From Sphingomonas hylomeconis (GTDB taxonomy: Bacteria; Pseudomonadota; Alphaproteobacteria; Sphingomonadales; Sphingomonadaceae), in the NCBI RefSeq assembly GCF_025370105.1, contig NZ_JANQBK010000015.1:124001-188000 (forward strand): a stretch of DNA of 64,000 nt. Direction: 5' to 3'. This document shows, piece after piece, positions 51,879 through 63,109 of this stretch; position 1 is the first letter of the stretch, and each line of letters begins with the position of its first letter. Both the position numbers and the translations under genes were made by a program. Below the pieces are notes generated by a model. The model saw only the letters and a list, made by a program, of their open reading frames with translations. It searched no databases and was not told where the DNA came from.

Positions 51879-51955
51879 GGGCCTGTAGCTCAACTGGTTA
51901 GAGCTGGCCGCTCATAACGGCTAGGTTGCGGGTTCAAGTCCTGCCGGGCCCACCA
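51879..51955 (+). tRNA. tRNA with CAT anticodon, probably tRNA-Ile2 (lysidine) rather than elongator tRNA-Met
   Basis: A 77-base cloverleaf with encoded CCA. The acceptor pairs GGGCCTG with CGGGCCC, and the anticodon loop is CTCATAA. The C4-G69 and C5-G68 pairs of the acceptor stem agree with known recognition by TilS in tRNA-Ile2, and the T arm (GCGGG-TTCAAGT-CCTGC) also resembles Ile2. It is not the initiator, because the first pair G1-C72 is matched. The Ile/Met choice is an inference. Confidence 0.9.
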
Positions 51956-51963
51956 CGACCATA

Positions 51964-53022
51964 TCAGACCGCGTGCGCCGGCGACGCCGCCGCAGCGCTG
52001 CCGCACGCCGATCCAGCGATCAGCTCGTCCAAGGACGCCGGCGCCACACCGCGACGCTGCAGGTCGCCCAGCACCCGATCCCACCAATGATGGAAGGCCG
52101 CGAGGTCACCTGCATCGCGCACGTACGGCGTGCATCCGGGGACGAGCGAGGGCGAATGGAACGAGAAGTTGAGCACCCGCACGCCCTCGCCCACGGCAAC
52201 CGCGACCGCTTCCAGCGCGGCGGCGAGCGGCATATCCTCCGGGGTCAGCGCGATGCGCGACAGCAGACCGGTGCGCGAGAACAGCCCCCGCCCCTTCGGC
52301 AGCCGCCCCAGCGCGCGATACAATGCGGCCCCGCCGCCCCGCGCCGCGCCGATGAAGACGGTGGACAGCGGCAGTTCGACGATTTGGTTGTTCGGCCCGC
52401 ACCGGAACGCGTGGTTGCCGATCGCGCCGAAATCGGGCCCGGCTTCGGCGGCATAATCATAGCGCGCGCGCATCGAGCTATCGATGCGATAGCCCCTTGC
52501 CGCGAGCAGCCCCAGCGTGTCCGGCCCGATGCCATAGCGCCCGGCGCGATAGACGCGCGGGGGGATGCCGATCGCCTTGGTGATCGCGGCGCCCAGCACG
52601 TCGAGCTTGGCCGCCTGCAACGCCGCCGGCAGGTTGCCGGCGAAGCTGTTCTGCGGGCTCATCGCTTCCTCAATCGGCGGGTTGACCCAGGGGTGTAGCT
52701 GCGTGCCGACGGCCGAGCGCCCGTCCGCAACCACTGCGCGCAGGATATCGATCGATCGCGGATCGGTGGCGATCGGATGGTCGACGAGCAGGGTCAGCGG
52801 CACGCCACGATCGGCGAAGCGGCGATGCCCCTCCGGCATGGCCGCCATGGCGGTGACGTTGCGGTTGCCGCTGTCGAGTGGCTGCGCCCAGTCGAACTCT
52901 TCCTCGGTATCGACCGTCACGGTGAAGCGCGTCCCGAAATCCGCCGGCCAGTCGACCAGATCGCCGGGCGGCGGTGGCGTCACGCGATAGCCCCCCCGGG
53001 CAGGAGCTGCCCCGGCGGCCAT
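51964..53022 (-). CDS. Polysaccharide deacetylase family protein, WalW-like
   Basis: A 352-residue protein with the NodB-like deacetylase fold of the WalW branch. The metal Asp is in FTVTVDTEEEFDW. GTQLHPWVNPP holds one His. NSFAGNLP, RAGRYGIGPDTLGLLAARGY and FSFHSPSLVPGCTPYV are typical of WalW. The second His of the usual H-x3-H pair is not seen in the same spacing, so catalytic type is uncertain. There is no signal peptide. The gene starts two bases after the histidine kinase stop, so the two are one operon. WalW genes elsewhere are found near polysaccharide export genes; none are here. Confidence 0.85.
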   Translation of the reverse strand: MAAGAAPARGGYRVTPPPPGDLVDWPADFGTRFTVTVDTEEEFDWAQPLDSGNRNVTAMAAMPEGHRRFADRGVPLTLLVDHPIATDPRSIDILRAVVADGRSAVGTQLHPWVNPPIEEAMSPQNSFAGNLPAALQAAKLDVLGAAITKAIGIPPRVYRAGRYGIGPDTLGLLAARGYRIDSSMRARYDYAAEAGPDFGAIGNHAFRCGPNNQIVELPLSTVFIGAARGGGAALYRALGRLPKGRGLFSRTGLLSRIALTPEDMPLAAALEAVAVAVGEGVRVLNFSFHSPSLVPGCTPYVRDAGDLAAFHHWWDRVLGDLQRRGVAPASLDELIAGSACGSAAAASPAHAV

Positions 53023-53024
53023 GG

Positions 53025-54911
53025 TCAGCTGGACGAGGCCTGTTCCACCGCCATGCTGACGGCCGCCGGCAGCAGCAGGGTCAGGTGGTGCGCGTCGATC
53101 GCCAGCGCGCCGCCCAGTTCGTGCGCGAGGTTGCGCGCCAGCCGCAACGCAAAGCCGGTGCCGAGCAGCGGCGCGCCTTCCGCTTCGGCCACCGCCTCGG
53201 CATCGATGCTGAGGATCGCGTCATTGCCGAACGCGGCGAGCGCGCGCGGCCGATCGAACACCAGCGCGATCATCCCGTCCGCGCCCAGGGTCGCGATCAC
53301 CTTGATCTGTTCGCCCGCCCCGCCCGAAGCGACCAATGTCGACATCAGCCGCCCGACCAGCCGCTCCACCGCCCGTTCGTCGCCCGCGATCGCGAGATCG
53401 AACGGGCCGGGATTGATCAGCATCTCCGTGCCGCGCAGCGTGGCCAGCGGCGCCAGATCGCCGGCGATCCGCACCAGCAGCGGCGCCAGCGGCACCTGTT
53501 CGGCGCGCAAGTCCAGCGCATGCGATTCAAGCCGCGCCGCCAGATCGATATCGTCGATAGCGGTGAGCAGCCCCCCCGCCTGGCTGCGGATCGTCCCTGC
53601 CTGTTCCCGATAGACCGGCGGCACCGGGCCGAGCATTTCGGTTTCGATCATCTCGGCAAAGCCGGCGATCGCGTTGGTCGGCGTGCGCAGTTCGTGGACC
53701 AATTGGCGCAGCGCGTCGGTCGCCGGGCTCGCCGTCGCCCGCGCCGGCGCGGCACTCTCGTCGACGCGCGGCCGCCGCGCGGTGCCGCGATAGCCGGTGA
53801 AGCGGCCGCTTTCATGCTCGAATACCGGCATGGCGCTGATCCGCCACTGTCCCGCGGCATCCGAAGTGCCATCGACCACCAGCCGCGCATCGGCGAAGCC
53901 GGCGCGACGGCGGAACGCGCCGCCGGCCACGCCGTCGACATGGGCGCCGCCCGATACGGCGTCGAGATCGAGCGACAGGCCGATCAGCGCCGCGCGTGCC
54001 GCCCCCTCCACCCAGCGCAGCACGCCGCGCGCGTCGGTCTCGAAGCGGAACGTCTGGGCCTGGGCCGGCTCCATCTCGAACAGGGCGGGCTGCTCGTCCG
54101 GCAGCCCGCGCGGCGGCGCATCGTCGCGCTGGCGCTGATAGGCATCGATGCGCGCCACCAGGTCGGCGATCTGGAACGGGCCTTCCGCCGCCACGGCGGG
54201 CGGCGCCGGCGCGGCATCGGCGCGGCGCAGTGCCTCGGCCACCACCGGCAAGCCGCGCGTGATCGATCCGACCGAGACGAACGGATTCTCGCCCGACGGC
54301 GCGGCCGGCGCGTCGATCGGCGGCGTCGTATCGGGGATCGCCGCCTCGGCCGTGCTTGCCGCCGTCGCCTCGCTTTCTGCCACGGGTTCTGGCGCAACGG
54401 CGACCGGCTCGACGCGACGCCACATCGCCCGGTTGCTGAACGCGACCGGCGCGGCCGGCGCTTCCTCAGGAGCCGGATCGGCGCGCGACGACAGCCGGAA
54501 ATCGTTCGGCCCGAAGCTTTCCAGCGCGCGCCGCACCGCCGGCCCGAGATCGCGGCGATGGCGCAACACCGAGCGCGCGGCCGGCGACATGCGCGGCAGC
54601 AGGTCGATCCATTCATCGCTCTCGAGCACCGCGACCCGCAGCACCGGGCTGGCAATGTCGATCTCGTCATCGACGAACAACCGCACCAAGGCGGCCGGCG
54701 GATTGGCGCAGGCCAGCACGCGCGCGCTGGCCGCACGTACCGCCGCCGGCACCGTCGGGCGCAGCGCCGTCAGCCTGGCGATTGCCGCCTCGTCGGCGGG
54801 CACGCGGCGACGCCCGATCAGGTCGACCAACTGGCGCCAGGCCGACTGCGCGCCGAACGGCGACGACATCTCTGCCGCAAGCACCGTATCGAGGCTGTCG
54901 TCAAAGCGCAC
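53025..54911 (-). CDS. Sensor histidine kinase with degenerate ATPase domain
   Basis: A 628-residue, apparently soluble protein. The first 190 residues are helical and repeat-like (VLRVAVLESDEWIDLLPRM), followed by a Pro/Ala-rich linker. A PAS-like domain follows at about 280-420 (TFRFETDARGVLRWVEG). The H-box is QLVHELRTPTNAIAGF with the phospho-accepting His. The ATPase domain is weak: no clear N-box (ERAVERLVGRLMSTLV) and no DxGxG. Only a G2-like GTGFALRLA and a final GGAL strand remain. GTG 54911 has AAGGG seven bases upstream and starts the RFDDSLDTVLAAEM sequence. No response regulator gene is next to it. It precedes the WalW-like gene by two bases. Confidence 0.85.
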   Translation of the reverse strand: MRFDDSLDTVLAAEMSSPFGAQSAWRQLVDLIGRRRVPADEAAIARLTALRPTVPAAVRAASARVLACANPPAALVRLFVDDEIDIASPVLRVAVLESDEWIDLLPRMSPAARSVLRHRRDLGPAVRRALESFGPNDFRLSSRADPAPEEAPAAPVAFSNRAMWRRVEPVAVAPEPVAESEATAASTAEAAIPDTTPPIDAPAAPSGENPFVSVGSITRGLPVVAEALRRADAAPAPPAVAAEGPFQIADLVARIDAYQRQRDDAPPRGLPDEQPALFEMEPAQAQTFRFETDARGVLRWVEGAARAALIGLSLDLDAVSGGAHVDGVAGGAFRRRAGFADARLVVDGTSDAAGQWRISAMPVFEHESGRFTGYRGTARRPRVDESAAPARATASPATDALRQLVHELRTPTNAIAGFAEMIETEMLGPVPPVYREQAGTIRSQAGGLLTAIDDIDLAARLESHALDLRAEQVPLAPLLVRIAGDLAPLATLRGTEMLINPGPFDLAIAGDERAVERLVGRLMSTLVASGGAGEQIKVIATLGADGMIALVFDRPRALAAFGNDAILSIDAEAVAEAEGAPLLGTGFALRLARNLAHELGGALAIDAHHLTLLLPAAVSMAVEQASSS

Positions 54912-55018
54912 GTCATGACCCTTGTTACGCTCGCCCCACTGCGCGTCGTAAGAATTTCTTAACTGGCCCGCCACGTTTGCGGAAGCGGTTGATTTCGGAA
55001 CGTCGCATTGTGGGACAA

Positions 55019-55034
55019 TTGCGTTCCCTCGCAA
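55019..55034. promoter_or_regulatory. Inverted repeat TTGCG-N6-CGCAA in the kinase/Lrp divergent region
   Basis: Five-base arms around TTCCCT lie 61 bases before the Lrp start. The spacing and the AT-rich stretch behind it (CATTATTATGC) suit autoregulation by the Lrp protein, but no motif of this exact kind is known to me. Confidence 0.3.
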
Positions 55035-55095
55035 CATTATTATGCTTAGAGGCGGGTTGCGGGTCGAAAAACGGCGAATCTGGGAGCGTAACGTA

Positions 55096-55563
55096 ATGGC
55101 CTTCGATCATATCGACCGGCAAATCCTGTCCTTGTTGCAGGCGGACGGGCGAATGACCAATGTGGATCTGGCGGAACGGGTCGGCCTGACCGCACCGCCC
55201 TGCCTGCGCCGGGTGCGCGCGCTGGAGGATGCCGGGGCGATCCGCGGCTATCATGCCGAGCTCGACGCGGCGACGCTCGGCTACCCGATCACCGTCTTCG
55301 CGATGGTCTCGCTGCGCAGCCAGGCCGAGCATGACCTGCATGCATTCGAGGAACATGTCGGCGCGATCCCCGAGATCCGCGAATGCCATATGCTCAACGG
55401 CGAGATCGACTTCATTCTCAAGATCGTCGCTGCCGATCTGAAGAGCTTCCAGGACATTCTGACCACCCACCTGACGCCCGCGCCGAATGTCGCGAGCGTC
55501 AAGACGTCGCTCACGATCCGTACGGCGAAGGCAGTGCCGGGGATACCGGTGCGGACCGACTAA
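55096..55563 (+). CDS. Lrp/AsnC family transcriptional regulator
   Basis: A 155-residue regulator. The N-terminal helix-turn-helix is HIDRQILSLLQADGRMTNVDL, then AERVGLTAPPCLRRVRALEDAG. The C-terminal RAM (ASNC) domain reads YPITVFAMVSLRSQAEHDLH, IPEIRECHMLNGEIDFILKI and an effector loop. The family responds to amino acids; the ligand cannot be told. ATG 55096 has GGAG nine bases upstream. It is divergent from the kinase gene and is followed after 13 bases by the methyltransferase, so it may control that gene. Confidence 0.93.
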   Translation: MAFDHIDRQILSLLQADGRMTNVDLAERVGLTAPPCLRRVRALEDAGAIRGYHAELDAATLGYPITVFAMVSLRSQAEHDLHAFEEHVGAIPEIRECHMLNGEIDFILKIVAADLKSFQDILTTHLTPAPNVASVKTSLTIRTAKAVPGIPVRTD

Positions 55564-55576
55564 TCCGTTTCGGCTG

Positions 55577-56191
55577 GTGAACAGCGATCGTTCCGAGGGC
55601 TATGAAGGCATAGCCGAGCAGTTCATGACCGTTCGATCCGACAGCGGAGCGGCATTCGTGCGATCCTGGGCGCGAGACAATCTGCCGCCGGCGAGCGCCG
55701 TGGTCGATATCGGATGCGGCTCCGGCGTACCCGTGGCCCAGGCCCTGGTCGAAGGCGGCTTCAAAGTTTTCGGCGTCGATGCGTCGCCGTCATTACTGGC
55801 ATCGTTCCGCAAGCGCTTTCCGACGGCGCAAAGTGCTTGCGAGGCCGCGCAGGACAGCGCGTTCTTCCACCGGACGTTCGATGCGGCGGTGGCGGTCGGG
55901 CTGCTGTTCCTGCTTTCCGCGGACGATCAGCGCAAAGTGATCGCGCGGGTGGCGGCGGCGCTCAGGCCGGGCGGACGGTTCCTGTTTACGGCACCGTGGC
56001 AGCGCTGCGAATGGCAGGACCTGCTGACCAATAGGCAGTCGAGATCGCTCGGCGCATCCGAGTATCAGCGTCTTTTGGATGCCTCCGGATTACGGCTGGT
56101 CTGCTGCCATGACGAGGACAATTACTTCTATGATGCGATCAAACCGCAGCCGTTCGGGCAGTCGGGGCCGACGCGCAACAACTGCTGCTGA
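55577..56191 (+). CDS. Class I SAM-dependent methyltransferase
   Basis: A 204-residue protein from GTG 55577, with ATG 55625 as alternative. The SAM site is VVDIGCGSGVPVAQALVEGG followed by VFGVDASPSLLASFRKRFP (motif II, with Asp). FDAAVAVGLLFLL and LRPGGRFLFTAPW are motifs III and IV. The C-terminus (DAIKPQPFGQSGPTRNNCC) is short and Cys-ended. The substrate is unknown. It may be co-transcribed with the Lrp gene. The 225 bases after it hold only the hairpin of the convergent TPR gene. Confidence 0.86.
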   Translation: MNSDRSEGYEGIAEQFMTVRSDSGAAFVRSWARDNLPPASAVVDIGCGSGVPVAQALVEGGFKVFGVDASPSLLASFRKRFPTAQSACEAAQDSAFFHRTFDAAVAVGLLFLLSADDQRKVIARVAAALRPGGRFLFTAPWQRCEWQDLLTNRQSRSLGASEYQRLLDASGLRLVCCHDEDNYFYDAIKPQPFGQSGPTRNNCC

Positions 56192-56362
56192 CCACCTGGA
56201 TTGCCGCCCGCGTCGATCGAGGATCGCATCGCCGGCCGCCTTCAACGGCGCGCGCCCATCCGTCATGTACTGCAGCAGTTCAGGCGCAAGGCCGAGCATT
56301 TCACGACATCGGCCACGACGCCCGGCGGGGCGTCAGCGATCGATGCAAATCAACCTGGGCGC

Positions 56363-56391
56363 AAAAAAGGGCGGCATCGCTGCCGCCCTTT
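56363..56391 (-). terminator. Intrinsic terminator of the TPR protein gene
   Basis: An 11-base perfect stem (56366-56376 with 56381-56391) around a 4-base loop. On the minus strand it is followed by TTTTTT. It lies 26 bases after the stop at 56417. On the plus strand the T-run is short, so it serves mainly the minus strand. Confidence 0.9.
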
Positions 56392-56416
56392 CTCGCTTCA
56401 CGCTGATTGACAGCGC

Positions 56417-57706
56417 TTAGCCAGCGGCAGGCGTCGGCGCGCCCGGGGCATCGGCCCATACGCTCCACAGTGCCGCGATCTGGCCACGCAGCCCGGTGGT
56501 GACCTGCGCGAATGCCGCCTTGGCCGAAGCCTTGTCGCCAGCCTGCAGGTAGGCGATCCCGAGATGCGTGTTGATCTCGTCCTTGTTGAGCTTCGCACCG
56601 CCCTTGCTCAGCGCCAGCTTGTACATCTCGATCGCCTTGGCGGCATTGCCCGTGCCAAGCGCGTAATCGCCCACGCCATTGGCCTCCAGGCCGTCGGCGG
56701 CGGCCAGCGCGCGCTTCTCCTGCACCGCCAGCGAGCCTTCGCGCGCCAGCTGGGTGGTCGCTTCGCCGAGCGTCAGCTTGGCGGCCGAATTGGCCGGCGT
56801 CAGCTTGCCGGTGGCATTGCCTTCGGCGATCACGGCCTTGGCTTCGGCGGCATTGGCGGTCTGCACGGCAAGATCGGCATATTCGACATATTCGCGCTCG
56901 CCGGCGAGCGACTTGGTCGCGCGCAGCAGGCGGAACAGATCGATCCGCTCGCGCTTGGTGATCTTCTTGTCGTTATCGCCCTGGAAGCCGAACACGTAGA
57001 TCGCGGTGTGCCAGTTGGGCTGGGTGTTGTAGGCGTACAGCCATTCGCGGGTCCAACGCATCGTGGCCGCCGTGTCCGGCGTCTTCTGCAGCGCGACGAT
57101 GGCATATTTGTACAGGTCTTCGCTCACCGGCTGGCCTGCGGCCTTGTCGGCAGCAATCTGCTTTTCGATGTCCGCAACGCCACCGGCCGTGTCGCCGGAC
57201 TGGATCTTGGTGCGTGCGATCTGCAACTGCATGTTGGGGGCGGTGAAGCCGGCCTGCACGGCGCGCTGATAGCCGGCCAGCGCCTGCGGATATTGCTTGG
57301 CGTTATAGGCGATGTTGGCGCGCATATAGGCATAGCGGCCGACTTCGGTCGCCGGCGTCTTGGGATTGGCGATCAGCGCGTCGAGCGGCCCGGCGAGCAC
57401 GGCGGGGTTGCCGGCATCGCCGACCTTGTTGGCTTCGAGCTGCAGGCGATAGGCCTGCGCCAGATAGCGCTCGTCATCGGTCTTGGCACCGGCCTCGATC
57501 ACGGCGACATTCGTCTCCGCGGTGGCGAAATCCTTGGCGGCGATCGCGGCGCCGGCGGCGGTCGCGGCAACGCGCAGCGGCTCGCTGACCACCAGGCCGC
57601 CCTTTGCCTCTTCCTTCTTCTTGGCGGCAGCCGGCGCCGTCATCGCGAAGCTGCTGGTGCCGGCAATCAGGACGGCGGCCAGCGCGGCTCTGGAAAATGA
57701 TGTCAC
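56417..57706 (-). CDS. Exported TPR-repeat protein
   Basis: A 429-residue protein. The signal peptide is SFSRAALAAVLIAGTSSFAMTAPAAA, followed by a basic KKKEEAK. Several tetratricopeptide-like helix pairs are visible, for example RYAYMRANIAYNAKQYPQALAG, YQRAVQAGFTAPNMQLQIART and THLGIAYLQAGDKASAKAAFAQV. A helical middle (MRWTREWLYAYNTQPNW) is specific to the subgroup. TPR proteins are assembly or binding scaffolds, here in the periplasm. GTG 57706 has AGGAGAG seven bases upstream, and a strong terminator follows. It looks well expressed. Confidence 0.87.
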   Translation of the reverse strand: MTSFSRAALAAVLIAGTSSFAMTAPAAAKKKEEAKGGLVVSEPLRVAATAAGAAIAAKDFATAETNVAVIEAGAKTDDERYLAQAYRLQLEANKVGDAGNPAVLAGPLDALIANPKTPATEVGRYAYMRANIAYNAKQYPQALAGYQRAVQAGFTAPNMQLQIARTKIQSGDTAGGVADIEKQIAADKAAGQPVSEDLYKYAIVALQKTPDTAATMRWTREWLYAYNTQPNWHTAIYVFGFQGDNDKKITKRERIDLFRLLRATKSLAGEREYVEYADLAVQTANAAEAKAVIAEGNATGKLTPANSAAKLTLGEATTQLAREGSLAVQEKRALAAADGLEANGVGDYALGTGNAAKAIEMYKLALSKGGAKLNKDEINTHLGIAYLQAGDKASAKAAFAQVTTGLRGQIAALWSVWADAPGAPTPAAG

Positions 57707-57868
57707 GAACGAACTCTCCTCTAGGCGGTGCGGCGCACCGTGGTCGACTCCTGCGCCGCTGTAACCTCCGCCCGGGGCGGGTCAAGCGACGCAGCTTTGT
57801 GCCGGCAATTGCCGTGCTGCGCCTGAACAACGATTGAATGCGCCCCTGGCTCCCGCTACCCGATTTGC

Positions 57869-58624
57869 ATGATTGCCATTCTCTCCCCCGCCAAGACGCT
57901 CGACTATGACAGCCCGCTGCCGCCGCTGACCCCGACCGCGCCGCGCTTCGGCGACGAGGCGGTGAAACTGGCGGCATCGGCGGCCAATCTCAGCCAGAAG
58001 AAGCTCGCCGAACTGATGAGCATTTCCAAGCCGCTGGCCAAGCTCAACGCCGATCGCTTCGACGGCTTCGTCGAGCAGCCCGAGCGGCCGGCGCTGTTCG
58101 CCTTTGCCGGCGACGTCTATACCGGGTTCGAGGCCAAGACGCTTGACGAACCGGGGATCGAATTCGCGCAAGGCCATGTGCGCATGCTCTCCGGCCTGTA
58201 CGGTTTGCTTCGCCCGCTCGACAAGATGCGTCCCTATCGTCTCGAAATGGGCACGCGCTGGGCGCCGCGGCGCAAGAACCTGTATGAATTCTGGGGCAAC
58301 CGCATTGCCGATCTGCTAGCGGAGGATGTCGCCGAGGAGGGGTCGGGCGTGATCCTCAATCTTGCCAGCCAGGAATATTGGCATGCGGTCGACGGGCGGC
58401 TGCCGCAGGGCGTGCGCGTGATCGAGGTCGAGTTCCGCGAACCGGGCCCCAAGGGCCCGCGCTTCGTCAGCTTCAACGCCAAGCGCGCGCGCGGCATGAT
58501 GGCGCGCTATCTATGCGAGCATCGCATCACCGACACGGAGGGGATGAAGGGCTTCGACACCGACGGCTATGCGTTCGACGCCGCCGAGAGCGACGACACG
58601 CGCTGGCGGTTCCTGCGCTCGTGA
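57869..58624 (+). CDS. yaaA: Peroxide stress protein YaaA (UPF0246/DUF328)
   Basis: A 251-residue protein. Family blocks are MIAILSPAKTLDYDSPLP, PALFAFAGDVYTGFEA, RMLSGLYGLLRPLD, PYRLEMGTRW, LNLASQEYWHAVD and AKRARGMMARYLCEH. In E. coli YaaA lowers free iron and protects DNA during peroxide stress. Length is normal. ATG 57869 opens the family sequence directly. The stop overlaps the GTG of the SDR gene (GTGA). Confidence 0.95.
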   Translation: MIAILSPAKTLDYDSPLPPLTPTAPRFGDEAVKLAASAANLSQKKLAELMSISKPLAKLNADRFDGFVEQPERPALFAFAGDVYTGFEAKTLDEPGIEFAQGHVRMLSGLYGLLRPLDKMRPYRLEMGTRWAPRRKNLYEFWGNRIADLLAEDVAEEGSGVILNLASQEYWHAVDGRLPQGVRVIEVEFREPGPKGPRFVSFNAKRARGMMARYLCEHRITDTEGMKGFDTDGYAFDAAESDDTRWRFLRS

Positions 58625-59319
58625 GCGGCACGGCGGTGGTCATCGGCGCCTCGGGCGGGATCGGCGCGGCGCTCGAGGAAGCGCTGCGCGACGAAGGCAC
58701 GTTCGATCGCGTGTACGGCTTCGCCCGCTCGCGAGCCGGCGACCAGCATCTCGATCTGGAAGACGAAGCCAGCATCGCCGCGGCCGCCGCGGTGGTTGCC
58801 AAGGGCCCTGCGCCGACCTTGATCCTTGTCGCCACCGGGCTGCTGCACGCCGATGGCCATGGCCCCGAAAAGGCGATGCGCGAGTTCGATCCCGCCTGGC
58901 TCGCACGCGGCTTCGCGGTCAACACGATCGGCCCGGCCCTGGTCGCCAAACACTTTCTGCCGCTGATGACCAAGGGCCAGCGCGGCGTGTTTGCCGCACT
59001 GTCGGCGCGCGTCGGCAGCATCGCCGACAACAAGCTTGGCGGCTGGTACGGCTACCGCGCATCCAAGGCGGCGCTCAACATGATGCTGCGCACGCTGGCG
59101 ATCGAGGAACGCCGCCGCAACGAGCGCAGCATCGTCGTCGGCCTGCACCCGGGCACCGTCGATACGGCGCTGTCCAAGCCGTTCCAGGGCAATGTGCAGC
59201 CGGGCCATCTGTTCGATGCCGGGCGCGCGGCGGTGCAGCTGCTCGACGTGATCGATGGCCTCAAGGTGCCCGACAGCGGCAAGGTGTTCGCCTGGGACGG
59301 CGCGGAACTGCCCTTCTGA
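58621..59319 (+). CDS. SDR family oxidoreductase, C-factor (CsgA)-like
   Basis: A 232-residue short-chain dehydrogenase. It shows VVIGASGGIG (dinucleotide loop), LVATG in place of NNAG, and the catalytic region ALSARVGSIADNKLGGWYGYRASKAAL (Ser, Tyr-x3-Lys). The ending is VPDSGKVFAWDGAELPF. This pattern is that of C-factor-like SDRs, whose substrate is usually unknown. GTG 58621 overlaps the YaaA stop, so the pair is co-translated. The longer frame upstream is a shadow of YaaA. Confidence 0.9.
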   Translation: MSGTAVVIGASGGIGAALEEALRDEGTFDRVYGFARSRAGDQHLDLEDEASIAAAAAVVAKGPAPTLILVATGLLHADGHGPEKAMREFDPAWLARGFAVNTIGPALVAKHFLPLMTKGQRGVFAALSARVGSIADNKLGGWYGYRASKAALNMMLRTLAIEERRRNERSIVVGLHPGTVDTALSKPFQGNVQPGHLFDAGRAAVQLLDVIDGLKVPDSGKVFAWDGAELPF

Positions 59320-59433
59320 CGCCCCTCCCTCTCCTGAAGCGAGAAGGCGGGGCCCGCCCCACTACCCTTGGCATTTTAGGCCGCCTCAGCTAGAGCCGTC
59401 ACACGACTGAAACCAACCCGAAAGCATAGAAAT

Positions 59434-62186
<2,753 letters not shown>

Positions 62187-62190
<4 letters not shown>

Positions 62191-62540
62191 GCGAGCTGCC
62201 GAACCTCGCCTACAAGGTACTGACCGCGGAACAGATGGCGGCGCTGGAGGCGGACGGCACGTTCGCCGGCGCGCCGGTCGATCTGGCCGACGGCTATGTC
62301 CACCTGTCGACCTGCGAGCAGCTGACCGAAACGGTCGACAAGCATTTCGCCGGCCAGGAAAATCTGCACGTCGCGGCGGTCGATCTCGGCAGCTTCGGTG
62401 GCTCGCTCAAATGGGAAGAATCGCGCGGCGGCCAGCTGTTTCCGCATCTCTACGGCCCGCTGCTGCTGGAGACGGTGATCGCCTACGGCCCGCTCGAGCG
62501 GCTCGCCGATGGCACGGTCAAGCTGCCCGTCGCGGGCTGA
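62187..62540 (+). CDS. DUF952 family protein
   Basis: A 117-residue protein of the glutathione S-transferase-unrelated DUF952 family. Family marks are AYKVLTAEQMAALEADGTF, DLADGYVHLSTCEQLTETVDKHF, SLKWEESRGGQLFPHLYGPL and LLLETVI. Function is unknown, although the fold resembles ADP-ribosyl-binding proteins. ATG 62187 overlaps the gyrA stop (ATGA), so it is co-translated with gyrA. A family D repeat follows after 17 bases. Confidence 0.9.
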
Positions 62541-62557
62541 GCTGCGCTCACTCCAGC

Positions 62558-62666
62558 CGTCATCCCGGACTTGGTACGGGATCCATCGCGCGGCAGGCTC
62601 TGCAAGCGATCGCGGCACGTTGGCCCAGCGGCTTGTTGGATCCCGGATCAGGTCCGGGATGACGGG
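62558..62666. repeat. Paired REP-like palindromes, family D, copy 1
   Basis: CCGTCATCCCGGACTTG and TACGGGATCCA at 62558-62586, inverted as TGGATCCCGGATCAGGTCC and GGGATGACGG at 62637-62666. The arms pair over most of their length. It lies between convergent DUF952 and DUF488 genes. The second copy is at 63790-63897. Confidence 0.8.
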
Positions 62667-62677
62667 GTGGGGCAACC

Positions 62678-63109
62678 TTACGTGTACAAATCCACCACGT
62701 CCGCCCCCTGCCCCACCGCCTGCAGCAGCAACGTACGATGGCAGTGGCAAGGATCGCGCTCGAAACACAATAACGCTGACGGCATCTCGCGCGCCAAGTC
62801 GAGCATCTGCGCCGCCTGTACCTGCGCCTCGGGCAGTTCCAGCTGTTCCGCATAGACGGCGGTCAGCGTCGCGACGTCACCCTTCTTCGCCGCGTCACGC
62901 CCGGGCTTGGGCGTGCCCAGCGCCTTGAGATGGACATAGCCGATTCCCGCCTCGAACAGCGACGCGGCCAGCGACGTCTTCGAAAAGCCCGGCCGCCGCG
63001 ACAGCGGCAGCGCGCGCACGTCGATCACGCGCTTCACCCCCGCCTTGGTCAGCGCGGCAAGGAAATCGGCCATCGTCGTGGCCTCGTAGCCGATCGTATA
63101 GACTTTCAT
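62678..63109 (-). CDS. DUF488 family protein
   Basis: A 143-residue protein. It begins KVYTIGYEATTMADFLAAL and has IDVRALPLSRRPGFSK, GYVHLKALGTPKPGRD and the conserved CFERDPCHCHRTLL. The Cys/His cluster is typical of the family, whose function is not established. The start overlaps the YhhN stop (ATGA), so the two are one minus-strand operon. Confidence 0.93.
   Translation of the reverse strand: MKVYTIGYEATTMADFLAALTKAGVKRVIDVRALPLSRRPGFSKTSLAASLFEAGIGYVHLKALGTPKPGRDAAKKGDVATLTAVYAEQLELPEAQVQAAQMLDLAREMPSALLCFERDPCHCHRTLLLQAVGQGADVVDLYT

Noticed and set aside
52974..54962. A 662-codon open frame on the plus strand
   Set aside because: Antisense of the histidine kinase, which has a clear H-box, PAS-like region and a start with a ribosome binding site.
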